From positions 1-51,158 of the forward strand of contig NZ_AFUE01000003.1 in assembly GCF_000222765.1 (NCBI RefSeq): DNA of 51,158 nucleotides. Reading direction: 5' to 3'. This DNA comes from Streptococcus cristatus ATCC 51100 (lineage in GTDB: Bacteria > Bacillota > Bacilli > Lactobacillales > Streptococcaceae). Position 1 is the stretch's first letter. The number at the start of each line of letters is the position of its first letter. The position numbers and the translations under genes were made by a program. The notes below the pieces were generated by a model. The model was given only the letters and a program-made list of their open reading frames with translations. It ran no database searches and had not been told where the DNA came from. Positions 43,192-51,158 of this stretch are shown one piece after another.

Positions 43192-44454
43192 TTATTTCCT
43201 CACTTGACCAGTTCCTTGGATGACGTATTTATAGCTGGTCAATTCTTTTAGTCCCATAGGACCTCTGGCATGCAGTTTCTGTGTGGAAATCCCCATTTCG
43301 CAGCCAAGGCCAAATTGACCACCATCTGTAAAGCGGGTTGAGGCATTGACATAAACTGCTGCGCTGTCCACCTGCTCTGTGAAGTAAGCTGCCGCTGCAT
43401 CGTTCTCCGTCACAATAGCATCCGAGTGATGAGTGCTGTGAGCTTCAATATGCTCCACCGCTTCTTCCAGCGAGGAAACCAGCTTGACAGCTAAGACATA
43501 ATCCAAAAATTCGGTATCAAAATCTTCCGATTTAGCATGTGTTCCTGAGATATACTGAGCTGCTTTCTCATCCAAACGTAATTCAACAGACTTTTCTTGT
43601 GCAGCCTCACGATCTGTCACCAGTATCTTCTGCAAACGTGGCAAAAAGTCAGCTGCAATCTCTTCATGAACCAGTAGTACTTCCATGGCATTGCAGACAG
43701 AGGGGCGACTGGTCTTGGCATTCTCAATAATCGTCAAAGCCTGATCTTGGTCAGCATCCTTATCTACATAGATATGGACAATTCCAGTGCCTGTCTCAAT
43801 CACTGGCACAGTAGCATTTTCCACGACCGCCTGAATTAGTCCCGCACCACCACGCGGAATGAGCAAATCGAGATAGCCCTTAGCTTTCATCATATCCTGA
43901 GCTGAAGCCCGACTGGTATCAGAAACCAACTGGATACAATCCGGCGAAATCTTGGTCTGAGCCAAACCTTCTTTCAAAGCTGTGACAATAGCTAGCGCTG
44001 TCTGATAGGCATCCTTTCCGCTTCTGAGAACGACCGCACTGCCACTCTTTAGAGCCAGAGCCGCAGCGTCTGAAGTAACATTAGGCCGGCTTTCGTAGAT
44101 AATACCAATTACGCCCATAGCCACCCGCTTTTTACTGATGACAAGGCCGTTATCAAGCTCGGTCCTTTCCAAGACTTGCCCTACAGGATCCTCCAAGTCA
44201 ATCAGCTGGCGAATACCTTCTGCCATGGCAGCAATCCGCTCCTCATCTAGATAGAGGCGGTCCAGCATGACATCTGAAATCTTACCCTTAGCCGCTGCCA
44301 TATCCAATTCATTGGCTGCTAAAATATCAGCCCGAGAAAGCCAGAGTTGCTTTGCCATTTCTTCCAAAGCATGGTTTTTTTCAGCCGTTGTAGCTGTGTT
44401 GATGGATTTTTTTGACTTTTTAACAATTTCAAATAATTCTTGTGTTGAGGTCAT
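43192..44454 (-). CDS. proA: Gamma-glutamyl phosphate reductase
   Basis: The 420-residue form starts at [13 protein letters not shown], where AAAGGAGGCGCT gives the ribosome-binding site; an upstream in-frame start would add eight residues. It is an aldehyde-dehydrogenase-fold enzyme that reduces glutamyl phosphate to the semialdehyde. It contains [29 protein letters not shown] and [15 protein letters not shown] with the catalytic Cys, ending in [20 protein letters not shown]. It is the middle gene of proBAC. Confidence 0.95.
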   Translation of the reverse strand: MTSTQELFEIVKKSKKSINTATTAEKNHALEEMAKQLWLSRADILAANELDMAAAKGKISDVMLDRLYLDEERIAAMAEGIRQLIDLEDPVGQVLERTELDNGLVISKKRVAMGVIGIIYESRPNVTSDAAALALKSGSAVVLRSGKDAYQTALAIVTALKEGLAQTKISPDCIQLVSDTSRASAQDMMKAKGYLDLLIPRGGAGLIQAVVENATVPVIETGTGIVHIYVDKDADQDQALTIIENAKTSRPSVCNAMEVLLVHEEIAADFLPRLQKILVTDREAAQEKSVELRLDEKAAQYISGTHAKSEDFDTEFLDYVLAVKLVSSLEEAVEHIEAHSTHHSDAIVTENDAAAAYFTEQVDSAAVYVNASTRFTDGGQFGLGCEMGISTQKLHARGPMGLKELTSYKYVIQGTGQVRK

Positions 44455-44556
44455 AGCGCCTCCTTTCGTAAGATACAATAATTCTTTTTAGTATTCGTGA
44501 AAATGTCGCAGAGTTCGGTTATGAAATACTCTTAATAAGTAAGCTCCTATCTCCAC

Positions 44557-45666
44557 TTAAAATTCAGAAAAGAGCAGTTGGAGTTCTGGAGTAATAGAAA
44601 TCCAATCGTCACGATGAATGACAACTCCCTTTGGTTTACTAGACCGCAGCATGTCCTTGAGGGCAGGTTTACCAAAGCGCACGCGCCCCTTTCCTAAAAT
44701 CGCACCAGTCTCTTCTTCGTACACCGTTACCGTATCTTGGTAAGAAAAATGCCCCTCTAACCTAACAATTCCTGATGCCAGAAGGCTTTTACCATCGTAG
44801 CTGAGTGCCTGTGCCGCACCTTGATCCACATAGATAGCGCCTTGGCTCTTAGAATAGAAGGCTAGCCACTGTTTTTGCGTCTTCAAGCCCTTATCCTGCG
44901 CTGAGAAAAAGCTCCCGTCTCGAGTCTGGCTCGCCGCCTCCAATAAAGCATTGCTTTTAAGTGACGAACAAATATAAACTGGTACACCAGACATGGTCGC
45001 CAAAGTTGCTGCTTTGATCTTAGTCAGCATGCCACCAGTGCCATTGCTGGAGCCCGCACCGCCTGCCATGTCAATCAAATCACTAGAGATTGTCTCAATT
45101 CTTTCAAGCCGACGGGCCGTTGGATCTGAAGCTGGGTTAGCAGTGTAAAGCCCATCAACATCTGTCAAAAGTACCAAAAGATCCGCCTGAACCATGGCTG
45201 CCACCTGAGCACTGAGCGTATCATTGTCTCCCACCTTTAGCTCCTCGATTGAAACTGTGTCATTTTCATTGATAATGGGAATGGCACCTCGATTAAGGAG
45301 GACTGACAAAGCTTGGTGGGCATTTTTGTAACGCCGTTTATCCGCAAAATCATCCTGCGTCAGCAAAATCTGGGCAGATACAATCTTCTTCAAGAGCAGA
45401 TTGGTGGTGTACTCCTCTAGGAGAAGGCCCTGACCAACAGCAGCCGAAGCCTGTTTGTCAGCTACTTTGGTTGGGCGTTTCTTAAAGCCCAGAGAAGAAA
45501 AACCTGCCGCAATGGCTCCAGACGATACCAAAATCAACTCATGTCCTGCTTCATGCAAGACCGATAATTGATGCGTGATTTCCCGCACCTTTGCCCGTGA
45601 CAAGCTGCCGTCAGGATTTGTCAATGAGCTCGTTCCAACTTTAAATACAATACGCTTTGCTTTCAT
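44557..45666 (-). CDS. proB: Glutamate 5-kinase
   Basis: This 369-residue enzyme phosphorylates glutamate, the first and feedback-inhibited step of proline synthesis. The kinase domain (about residues 1-255) shows [41 protein letters not shown] and [14 protein letters not shown]-terminal PUA domain (about 275-355) follows, with [15 protein letters not shown] and [10 protein letters not shown]. The gap to proA is about 100 nt and contains no clear terminator, so the operon is probably continuous. Confidence 0.95.
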   Translation of the reverse strand: MKAKRIVFKVGTSSLTNPDGSLSRAKVREITHQLSVLHEAGHELILVSSGAIAAGFSSLGFKKRPTKVADKQASAAVGQGLLLEEYTTNLLLKKIVSAQILLTQDDFADKRRYKNAHQALSVLLNRGAIPIINENDTVSIEELKVGDNDTLSAQVAAMVQADLLVLLTDVDGLYTANPASDPTARRLERIETISSDLIDMAGGAGSSNGTGGMLTKIKAATLATMSGVPVYICSSLKSNALLEAASQTRDGSFFSAQDKGLKTQKQWLAFYSKSQGAIYVDQGAAQALSYDGKSLLASGIVRLEGHFSYQDTVTVYEEETGAILGKGRVRFGKPALKDMLRSSKPKGVVIHRDDWISITPELQLLFSEF

Positions 45667-45669
45667 AGC

Positions 45670-45775
45670 TTCTCTTTTCCTTACTAGATTTTCTTATTAT
45701 ACCATAAGGACAGGAAAATTAAAAAACAATCTTTCCCCATTTCTGCTCTCCTAGCAATAGAAAATATGCTATAAT
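45670..45775 (+). promoter_or_regulatory. Divergent proB/HAD intergenic region with extended -10
   Basis: TGC-TATAAT (45767-45775) is an extended -10 serving the HAD gene, 28 nt before its ATG. The proB promoter must lie in the same short region; I cannot pick its hexamers with confidence. Confidence 0.5.
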
Positions 45776-45802
45776 ATTCACAAATACTATTGGAGAAAAA
45801 CT

Positions 45803-46618
45803 ATGATTAAACTAATTGCCCTTGATATGGACGGAACCTTGCTGACTGAGGAAAAAAAGATTCCTCAAGCTCATATTGATGCTATCCACCAAGCTATCCA
45901 AGCCGGAGTCAAGCTGGTTCTCTGTACAGGTAGACCGCTCGTGGGTGTCAAGCCCTACTATCAGGAGTTGGGCTTGGAGAATGAAAATGAATATGTCATC
46001 GTAGACAATGGTTGCGCTATCCATCAGACTAGCGATTGGCAGGTCGTTGACTGGCAAGAATTAAATCCAGATGATATTCGCTACTTATACAGTTTGGCGG
46101 AGCAGAGCCAAGTGCAGTTGACCTTGTTTGATGAAGAGCATTACTTCGTCGTAGGGGAAAAGGCCAGCAAAATTGTGACAGATGATGCGGCTCTTGTCTT
46201 TACGACTCCTACTGAAATCAGCCTTGAAGAAGCTTGCAGCGGTCAGCATCGAATGTTTCAAGCCATGTTCCTAGGAAATCCAGAGCAGGTAGACGATTTT
46301 GAGACCAAGTTCGCTCAAGAACTCTGCCAACGATTCAGTGGCGTCCGCTCCCAACCTGTCATCTACGAGGCGATGCCGAAAGGTGTCACCAAAGCCTTTG
46401 CCCTAGAGCGTCTAGCACAACGCTTAGAGATCAATCCTGAGGAAATCATGGCACTGGGCGATGCGAATAACGATATTGAAATGCTGCAGTTTGCTGGCTT
46501 GGGCATTGCCATGGGGAATGCTAGCAACCATGTCAAAAACTTGGCCGACTACGTGACAGATAGCAATGAAGAAAATGGCGTCGCCACAGCTATTGCTAAG
46601 TTTATTTTAGAGCACTAA
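45803..46618 (+). CDS. Cof-type HAD hydrolase (sugar phosphatase-like)
   Basis: This 271-residue HAD phosphatase of the Cof/YidA subfamily has motif I LIALDMDGTLL with the nucleophilic Asp and acid Asp, motif II LCTGRP, a conserved Lys near KGVTKAFAL, and motif III ALGDANNDIEML. A C2-type cap lies between motifs II and III (about residues 85-190). Members hydrolyse sugar phosphates, PLP or related compounds with low selectivity; the exact substrate cannot be read from sequence. It is monocistronic with a strong terminator. Confidence 0.9.
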   Translation: MIKLIALDMDGTLLTEEKKIPQAHIDAIHQAIQAGVKLVLCTGRPLVGVKPYYQELGLENENEYVIVDNGCAIHQTSDWQVVDWQELNPDDIRYLYSLAEQSQVQLTLFDEEHYFVVGEKASKIVTDDAALVFTTPTEISLEEACSGQHRMFQAMFLGNPEQVDDFETKFAQELCQRFSGVRSQPVIYEAMPKGVTKAFALERLAQRLEINPEEIMALGDANNDIEMLQFAGLGIAMGNASNHVKNLADYVTDSNEENGVATAIAKFILEH

Positions 46619-46645
46619 TCCTGTAGATCATCCCATTTCCATAAT

Positions 46646-46688
46646 TAAAAAGACAGTTGTAGGAGAGAGAGCAACTGTCTTTTTTTGA
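46646..46688 (+). terminator. Terminator after HAD gene
   Basis: AAAAGACAGTTG and CAACTGTCTTTTTTT form a perfect stem with a T run. It may also serve the convergent dehydrogenase gene. Confidence 0.8.
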
Positions 46689-46731
46689 TATAAATCAACT
46701 AAGTTTAGAGAGTGAACTGTTTTCCTTTGGC

Positions 46732-47883
46732 TTAAAACAATTCTTTGTATAAAGCAATGGTTTCTTCCAAAGTCGGCATGAAAGGATTGCCAGGTGCGCA
46801 AGCATCAATCAAGGCATTCTTAGAAAGGTATTCAAAGTCAAAGTCCTTTTCTTCAATACCAAGCTCGGTCAGTTTCTTAGGAATACCGACCGTTTCGGAC
46901 AAGGTTTCGATTTCCGAAATGGCATATGCTGCACATTCTTCATCAGTCTTGCCTTCGGTATGCAAGCCTAAAGCTTTAGCTACATTTCTAAAGGCTGCTG
47001 GTACACGTTTGGCATTTTCACGCTCAACTACTGGTAGGAGCATAGCACAGCAAACGCCATGAGGCAGATGATAGACCGCACCAAGCTGGTGAGCCATCGA
47101 ATGCACGTAGCCCAGACCTGCGTTGTTAAAGGACATGCCGCCAAGGAAAATAGCATTAACCATAGCTTCACGGGCTTCTATATCATGACCATTAGCGACT
47201 GCTCGCGGCAAATATTCCTTAATCAACTCGATGGCACCGATAGACAACTTCTTGGTTACGCCATAAGCACCAGGAGTTACCAAGGCCTCAACAGCATGAG
47301 TCAAAGCATCCATCCCCGTCGCTGCTGTTAAATTAGCTGGTTTGGAAATCATGAGCTCTGGGTCATTGACAGAGATGAGAGCCAGACTATTTTTATCAAC
47401 CATCACCATCTTAACCTTGCGTTCTTCGTCCGTGATAACATAGTTGATAGTGATTTCGGCAGAAGTCCCTGCCGTGGTGTTGATGGCTACAACTGGCAGA
47501 CCCTTTTCTTTAGACTTGTGGAGCCCTTCATAATCCTGCGGCTTGCCCCCATTTGTCGCCATGATGGAAATACAGCTAGCAGCATCCTGAGGAGAGCCAC
47601 CGCCGACACTGATGATAAAATCACAGTCATTTTCTTGAAGAGTAGCTAATCCATCATAAACATTCTTACAAGATGGATTTGGATCTACACCTTCAAAAAC
47701 CACATATTCAATGCCTTCTGCTTCTAGCGGTTTGATGACTTTTGGTAAAATGTCACTGGATGCAATGTAGTGGTCTGTAACGATGAGAGCTTTCTTGAAG
47801 CCAAGCTCTTTGACATGACCGCCAAATTCATTGATGACACCCTTACCAATCAAATTGACTGATGGAACGTAGAAAACTGACAT
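46732..47883 (-). CDS. Iron-containing alcohol dehydrogenase (type III)
   Basis: The 383-residue form starts at MSVFYVPSVNLIG, with AGGAGGAAATC upstream; the nine-residue upstream extension lacks a good site. It has the NAD loop SVGGGSPQDAASCI and TTAGTSAEIT. The metal-site region DALTHAVEALV, NAGLGYVHSMAHQLGAVYH and LPHGVCCA supplies the Asp and three His ligands. Such enzymes act on short-chain alcohols and aldehydes, ethanol or 1,3-propanediol among others. There is no neighbouring pathway gene to narrow the substrate. Confidence 0.9.
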   Translation of the reverse strand: MSVFYVPSVNLIGKGVINEFGGHVKELGFKKALIVTDHYIASSDILPKVIKPLEAEGIEYVVFEGVDPNPSCKNVYDGLATLQENDCDFIISVGGGSPQDAASCISIMATNGGKPQDYEGLHKSKEKGLPVVAINTTAGTSAEITINYVITDEERKVKMVMVDKNSLALISVNDPELMISKPANLTAATGMDALTHAVEALVTPGAYGVTKKLSIGAIELIKEYLPRAVANGHDIEAREAMVNAIFLGGMSFNNAGLGYVHSMAHQLGAVYHLPHGVCCAMLLPVVERENAKRVPAAFRNVAKALGLHTEGKTDEECAAYAISEIETLSETVGIPKKLTELGIEEKDFDFEYLSKNALIDACAPGNPFMPTLEETIALYKELF

Positions 47884-47991
47884 AATGATTTCCTCCTTAA
47901 TTGAGCACAAGGCTCTATTGTATATGTTAATATAATTTTACTACTTTCTCTTCTACTTTTCAAATAATTATACAAGTCAAATTAGAAAAAA

Positions 47992-48150
47992 AGAGGCTGG
48001 GACAAAAAGATTTTGATTTTAGGAACTCTTTATTATAATTTTTTGAAATCGATAGATTAGATAAAAAGCGAACAAAACAGAATTCTGAATGCCAGATAAC
48101 TAGTTTTGTACGCTTTTTATATTTAAGGTTAGACTTTTGTCCCAGCATCT
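47992..48150. repeat. Nested inverted-repeat element (GAGGCTGGGACAAAA type)
   Basis: The outer arms AGAGGCTGGGACAAAAAG (47992-48009) and CTTTTGTCCCAGCATCT (48134-48150) differ by one gap and one base. The inner arms ATAAAAAGCGAACAAAAC (48061-48078) and GTTTTGTACGCTTTTTAT (48103-48120) differ at one base. The whole 159 bp could fold as a two-tier cruciform or RNA. GGCTGGGACAAAA arms recur in streptococcal intergenic repeats. No gene is supported inside. Confidence 0.6.
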
Positions 48151-48176
48151 AGCCTTCGTTAAGAAATATAATAACG

Positions 48177-48735
48177 AAGGGTGAAAGTGATCAAGAACGA
48201 TTTTAGCATTAGGGAGTGAAGCTGCTTGGCCAAGTCATAGTAAGGACTAAACATATCCATAGTAAGGATTTTCACCTGACAACGAACAGCTCTATCCTAG
48301 CGAAGAAAGTGATTTCGAATAATAGCTTGTGTTCTTCCCTCAAGAACAGTAATGATATTTAGCTTGTCAAAATCTTGCGCAATAAAACTCATCTTCATCT
48401 CCAGATTGAAACAGTCACTCCCCTGAGTGTTTCAACGTCCCAATACATAATCTAAGGAAGACGAGAAAAATCATGCTTAAAATGAAAATCATTAAGTTTG
48501 CGGATGACAGTTGAAGTTGAGAAGGAAAGTTGATGGGCAATATCAGTCATAGAAGTTTTTTCAATCAACTTTTTAGCAATCTTTTGGTTGATGATGCGAG
48601 GTATTTGGTGATTCTTTTTGACGATGGAAGTCTCAACGACTATTATTTTAGAGCACTGATATCACTTGAATCGACGCTTTCTAAGAAGAATTCTAGTAGG
48701 CATGCCAGTCGTTTCAAGATAAGGAATCTTTTACA
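48177..48735 (-). pseudogene. Decayed ISL3-family transposase fragment
   Basis: Read on the minus strand across frames: IPYLETTGMPTRILLRKRRFK, split here as IPYLETTGMPTR and ILLRKRRFK, then stop TGA at 48664-48662 in place of Cys, then KKNHQIPRIINQKIAKKL, EKTSMTDIAHQLSFSTSTV and IRKLNDFHFKHDFSRLP. Next come a stop, a frameshift, MKMSFIAQDFDKLNIITVLE and GRTQAIIRNHFLR. A TAG follows at 48299-48297, then MDMFSPYYDLAKQL, another shift and NAKIVLDHFH, where similarity ends. These are conserved ISL3 (IS1167/IS1193-like) transposase blocks. Both ends of the gene are missing. Confidence 0.85.
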
Positions 48736-48880
48736 TATGCTACTATCTTCGTTATAGCTAACTTTAATTCTCATTTATTAAGTATACCTAAGTTTTATGT
48801 TTAAATTTTGTATAGAATAGCTGTACCTCTTAATAGAGTTATGATTACGCTTTCAATTAAGCCTCATTTATAATACTATT

Positions 48881-48985
48881 ATGGTAATAGAAAAAATTCT
48901 TAGTTCGCTAAAGACCTTTATCCGAGATCCAGAGGAAATAGAAATTTTATCCATTAAAAATACTTTTCATAAGTTACTTACTTAA
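48881..48985 (+). other. Short ORF of 34 codons, unrecognised
   Basis: The ATG opens MVIEKILSSLKTFIRDPEEI and continues for 14 more residues to a stop at 48985. No Shine-Dalgarno sequence precedes it; a TATAAT (48869-48874) lies six bases upstream. It may be a remnant or chance. The rest of 48736-49023 is AT-rich; TATAAT at 49008-49013 is the best -10 for the ABC genes. Confidence 0.2.
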
Positions 48986-49050
48986 TATTAACAGAATTCC
49001 AATATTGTATAATTAAATCAAATATGAAGCTGGGACTAGGAGGATTTATT

Positions 49051-49781
49051 ATGGTTAATAATCTAGCTGTTGAAGTCACAAATCTTTCAAAAGAATTTTT
49101 ACTAGGACAAGATAAAACTGTCTCTATTTTGAAAGATATTTCTTTATCTGTCAATTATGGAGAATTTGTATCAATACTTGGTGTCAGTGGTTCTGGAAAG
49201 TCTACTTTATTGAGTTGTTTATCAAGTTTATCTGAACCAACAAGTGGCGAAGTTGTTATCAATGGTGTGAATCCATACACTTTAAAAGAAGGGAAACTTG
49301 CTAAATTTAGAAGGCAAGATATTGCAATTATTTTTCAAAACTATAATCTGGTACCCGCTCTACCTGTACTAGAAAATGTTACACTTCCTCTGAGACTCTC
49401 AGGAAAGAGTGTTGATAGCAATAAAGTAAAAAAATGTTGAATAGTTTGAATTTTAAAGCAGAACTATCATCATTAGTTGCTACCTTATCAGGTGGAGAAC
49501 AGCAAAAAGTGGCTATTACTCGTGCAATAATAGCTGATAGTAAAATTATTTTTGCTGATGAGCCAACAGGAGCTCTGGACAGCGTCTCAAGAAAACTTAT
49601 TTTTGAAACACTTCGTAATTTAGCGAGTCAAGGAAAATGTGTTTTTATGGTCACTCATGATATTGAGTTGGCTTCAAAAACTGACAGAGCACTCATTTTA
49701 AAAGACGGAAAAATATCTCGACAAATTATTAAACCTTCAGCTGATGAGCTCTACCAAGCGCTTGAAAGTAGTAAAGATTAA
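49051..49781 (+). pseudogene. ABC transporter ATPase (MacB/Bce type), split by a poly-A frameshift
   Basis: Translation from MVNNLAVEVTNLSKEF (ribosome-binding site CTAGGAGG) gives Walker A GVSGSGKST, the Q-loop IIFQNYNLVP and then VKKC and a stop at 49438-49440. A one-base gain in the A7 tract at 49428-49434 restores the frame into MLNSLNFKAELSSLVATLSG. That frame continues with signature LSGGEQQKV, Walker B IIFADEPTGALD and H-loop VTHD, ending at 49781. All ATPase motifs are intact across the two frames, about 243 residues in total. It belongs with the adjacent FtsX-type permease; such pairs expel or sense peptides and antibiotics. The lesion may be genuine, slippage-tolerated or an error. 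Confidence 0.85.
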
Positions 49782-49798
49782 TTTGAGGAGGATTTATT

Positions 49799-51115
49799 AT
49801 GCTAAAATTAATCATTTACCAATTTCAGTACTCAAAAAGACAATGGTTAGGAACAATACCATTACTATTTGTATCTAGCCTGATTGTTGGAACATCTTTA
49901 TTTGGTATTGCTAGTGCAATAAAGACTGCTAATATTAACGCTTCACAACTTTTTCAAATGCTAATAGTTTTTGGCGGGACTACTCTATTTTTCCTTATTT
50001 CAAATAATATAAGACTGCTAATAGATATCTTTAAAAAGGATTACCAATTATGGGCTATCTTAGGCGCAAGCAGAACTCAGCTATCTTTACTAGTATCTGG
50101 ACAGTTTTATTTAAAGGCAGTGATTGTTAGTAGTATTGGTACAATACTTTCATTCTTCATGGCAGATAGTTACTATAAATTTTTACAAAATTTATTAGGA
50201 AGAGATGAGTTACCTGATTTAGTTATTACAGCCAACATTCAATCAATTTTATTGAGTGTTTTTATAGTCCCAACAATTGTCGGGATAGGGGCTTACTTTT
50301 ATTCAAGTCGAATACTTAAAATATCATCAATATTAAAACCAAAAAAGAAAAAAAGAAAGGTTACCGTAACTGGTTTTGTTAACATCTCTGTTCGTTTATT
50401 CCTATGGTTACTATGTATAGGTTTTATTGTTTCAGCAGGTTTTAGCAGAAATAAAGAAATAATTGCAACACAGTCAAGCATAATATTATTTTTATTAATT
50501 ATTCACATCCTTATTATTCAATCACTATCTCCATCAATTCAAATGTTTATAATAAAATTTTTAATGAGGATATTTCCAACTGAAAATTATGTAATCAATA
50601 CAGGCTTTTGGAATCTACTATCCAATCCTAGCTATTTGAAAAGTATACAAACTTCAATGAGCATGGGAGTAACTCTCATTTCTGGGTTTATTCTTTACAC
50701 CCAAAATATGTATTCATTCATGAATACAGCAAACGGTGTACAAGAAGCAAGAGCTTCCTTTATTGCTTATCTGTCTGCTCCAATTATTCTGATTATTACT
50801 AGTTCTATTTCTCTTACAATTTTATCTTCTAATAAAGATATTGAGGACATTAAACAGTTAAAGACACTAGGAGTATCAAGATTACAACTTTTTAAAATAC
50901 GTATAGCCGAGGCAATAATACATTCGGTATTAATTTTATTAGTATCAGTAGTTTTCAATTTAATTATTTTACTTTTAGTTAACTTTATTGGCCAACTTTT
51001 AGGCCGTAGTTTAGTAGATATATCAGGTTTCTGGCAACCGAGTCTTATAGTTATTTCTTTGTTAGTTATTTTTTATAGTATTACAAAAGGATTTTATTTA
51101 TTTCAAGATAGATAA
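49799..51115 (+). CDS. ABC transporter permease, FtsX-like
   Basis: This 438-residue membrane protein has about eight hydrophobic segments arranged as an N-terminal span, a three-helix block (about residues 55-175), a cytoplasmic Lys-rich loop (KPKKKKRK, about 180), then two further blocks. The second FtsX-like core includes DIEDIKQLKTLGVSRLQLFK near residue 350, the typical coupling region. It starts 17 nt after the ATPase gene with GAGGAGG. Length is shorter than BceB, and there is no large extracellular domain. Its cargo is unknown; bacteriocin or antimicrobial-peptide immunity is one possibility. Confidence 0.85.
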   Translation: MLKLIIYQFQYSKRQWLGTIPLLFVSSLIVGTSLFGIASAIKTANINASQLFQMLIVFGGTTLFFLISNNIRLLIDIFKKDYQLWAILGASRTQLSLLVSGQFYLKAVIVSSIGTILSFFMADSYYKFLQNLLGRDELPDLVITANIQSILLSVFIVPTIVGIGAYFYSSRILKISSILKPKKKKRKVTVTGFVNISVRLFLWLLCIGFIVSAGFSRNKEIIATQSSIILFLLIIHILIIQSLSPSIQMFIIKFLMRIFPTENYVINTGFWNLLSNPSYLKSIQTSMSMGVTLISGFILYTQNMYSFMNTANGVQEARASFIAYLSAPIILIITSSISLTILSSNKDIEDIKQLKTLGVSRLQLFKIRIAEAIIHSVLILLVSVVFNLIILLLVNFIGQLLGRSLVDISGFWQPSLIVISLLVIFYSITKGFYLFQDR

Positions 51116-51158
51116 ATTGGAATAGTTACTGATTCAAAAGAACACACTTATTGACAGT

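Noticed and set aside
47960-48148. 62-codon minus-strand ORF
   Set aside because: It runs across the inverted-repeat element and has no ribosome-binding site or recognisable domain.

Overview
This window is a chromosomal segment of a low-GC Gram-positive coccus, almost certainly an oral Streptococcus (sanguinis/gordonii/cristatus-like). The evidence is the family content and order: rapZ-yvcK-whiA, a pyrR-led pyrimidine operon with a PyrR attenuator, proBAC, the NiaX/NiaR niacin module, an LPXTG surface protein with a GbpC/Spa (antigen I/II-type) head, and ISL3-family transposase debris. The species call is an inference; no rRNA or other marker gene is present.

Layout. 1-3,714 (all minus) holds a DUF4956 membrane protein and a VTC-type polyphosphate polymerase, next to a BlaR1-like M56 sensor protease and a BlaI-family repressor. 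Both transcription units start from near-identical promoters (TTGACT-17-TAGAAT) with a BlaI-like palindrome over the spacer and -10, so this looks like one regulated polyphosphate module. 3,759-9,959 holds DUF1304, an RclA-like flavoprotein disulfide reductase, ferredoxin-NADP reductase, whiA-yvcK-rapZ and ridA. 10,037-11,806 is a queuosine-salvage-like unit: promoter, preQ1-I type riboswitch, intrinsic terminator, nucleoside hydrolase and an ECF S component broken by a one-base loss in an A tract. 11,893-14,922 is pyrR-pyrP-pyrB with its attenuator. 15,017-17,273 holds a Pr6Pr membrane protein, a YjdM/PhnA zinc-ribbon protein, and niaX/niaR, with niaR apparently leaderless. 17,412-25,156 holds a MocR regulator, a heterodimeric ABC exporter, a YjbR protein, cutC and pepT.

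25,201-35,388 is dominated by a 2,930-residue wall-anchored protein. It has a signal peptide, an Ala/Glu-rich segment, a GbpC/Spa lectin-like head, a very long stalk of collagen-like Gly-X-Y blocks alternating with about 32 units that each carry an EF-hand-type loop, 35 consecutive GPT triplets, and LPKTG. A GT2-TPR glycosyltransferase lies just downstream and could modify the Thr-rich stalk. 35,673-45,666 holds truB, a DUF2130 protein, a TetR-controlled pair of ABC half-transporters and proBAC. 45,803-47,883 holds a HAD phosphatase and an iron-dependent alcohol dehydrogenase.

47,884-51,158 is AT-rich accessory DNA: a nested inverted-repeat element, a decayed ISL3 transposase, and an ABC transporter (MacB/Bce-type ATPase split by a poly-A frameshift, plus an FtsX-type permease).

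The most notable systems are the BlaI/M56-controlled polyphosphate module, the preQ1-controlled nucleoside hydrolase/ECF unit, and the GbpC-headed collagen/EF-hand fibril protein with its glycosyltransferase.
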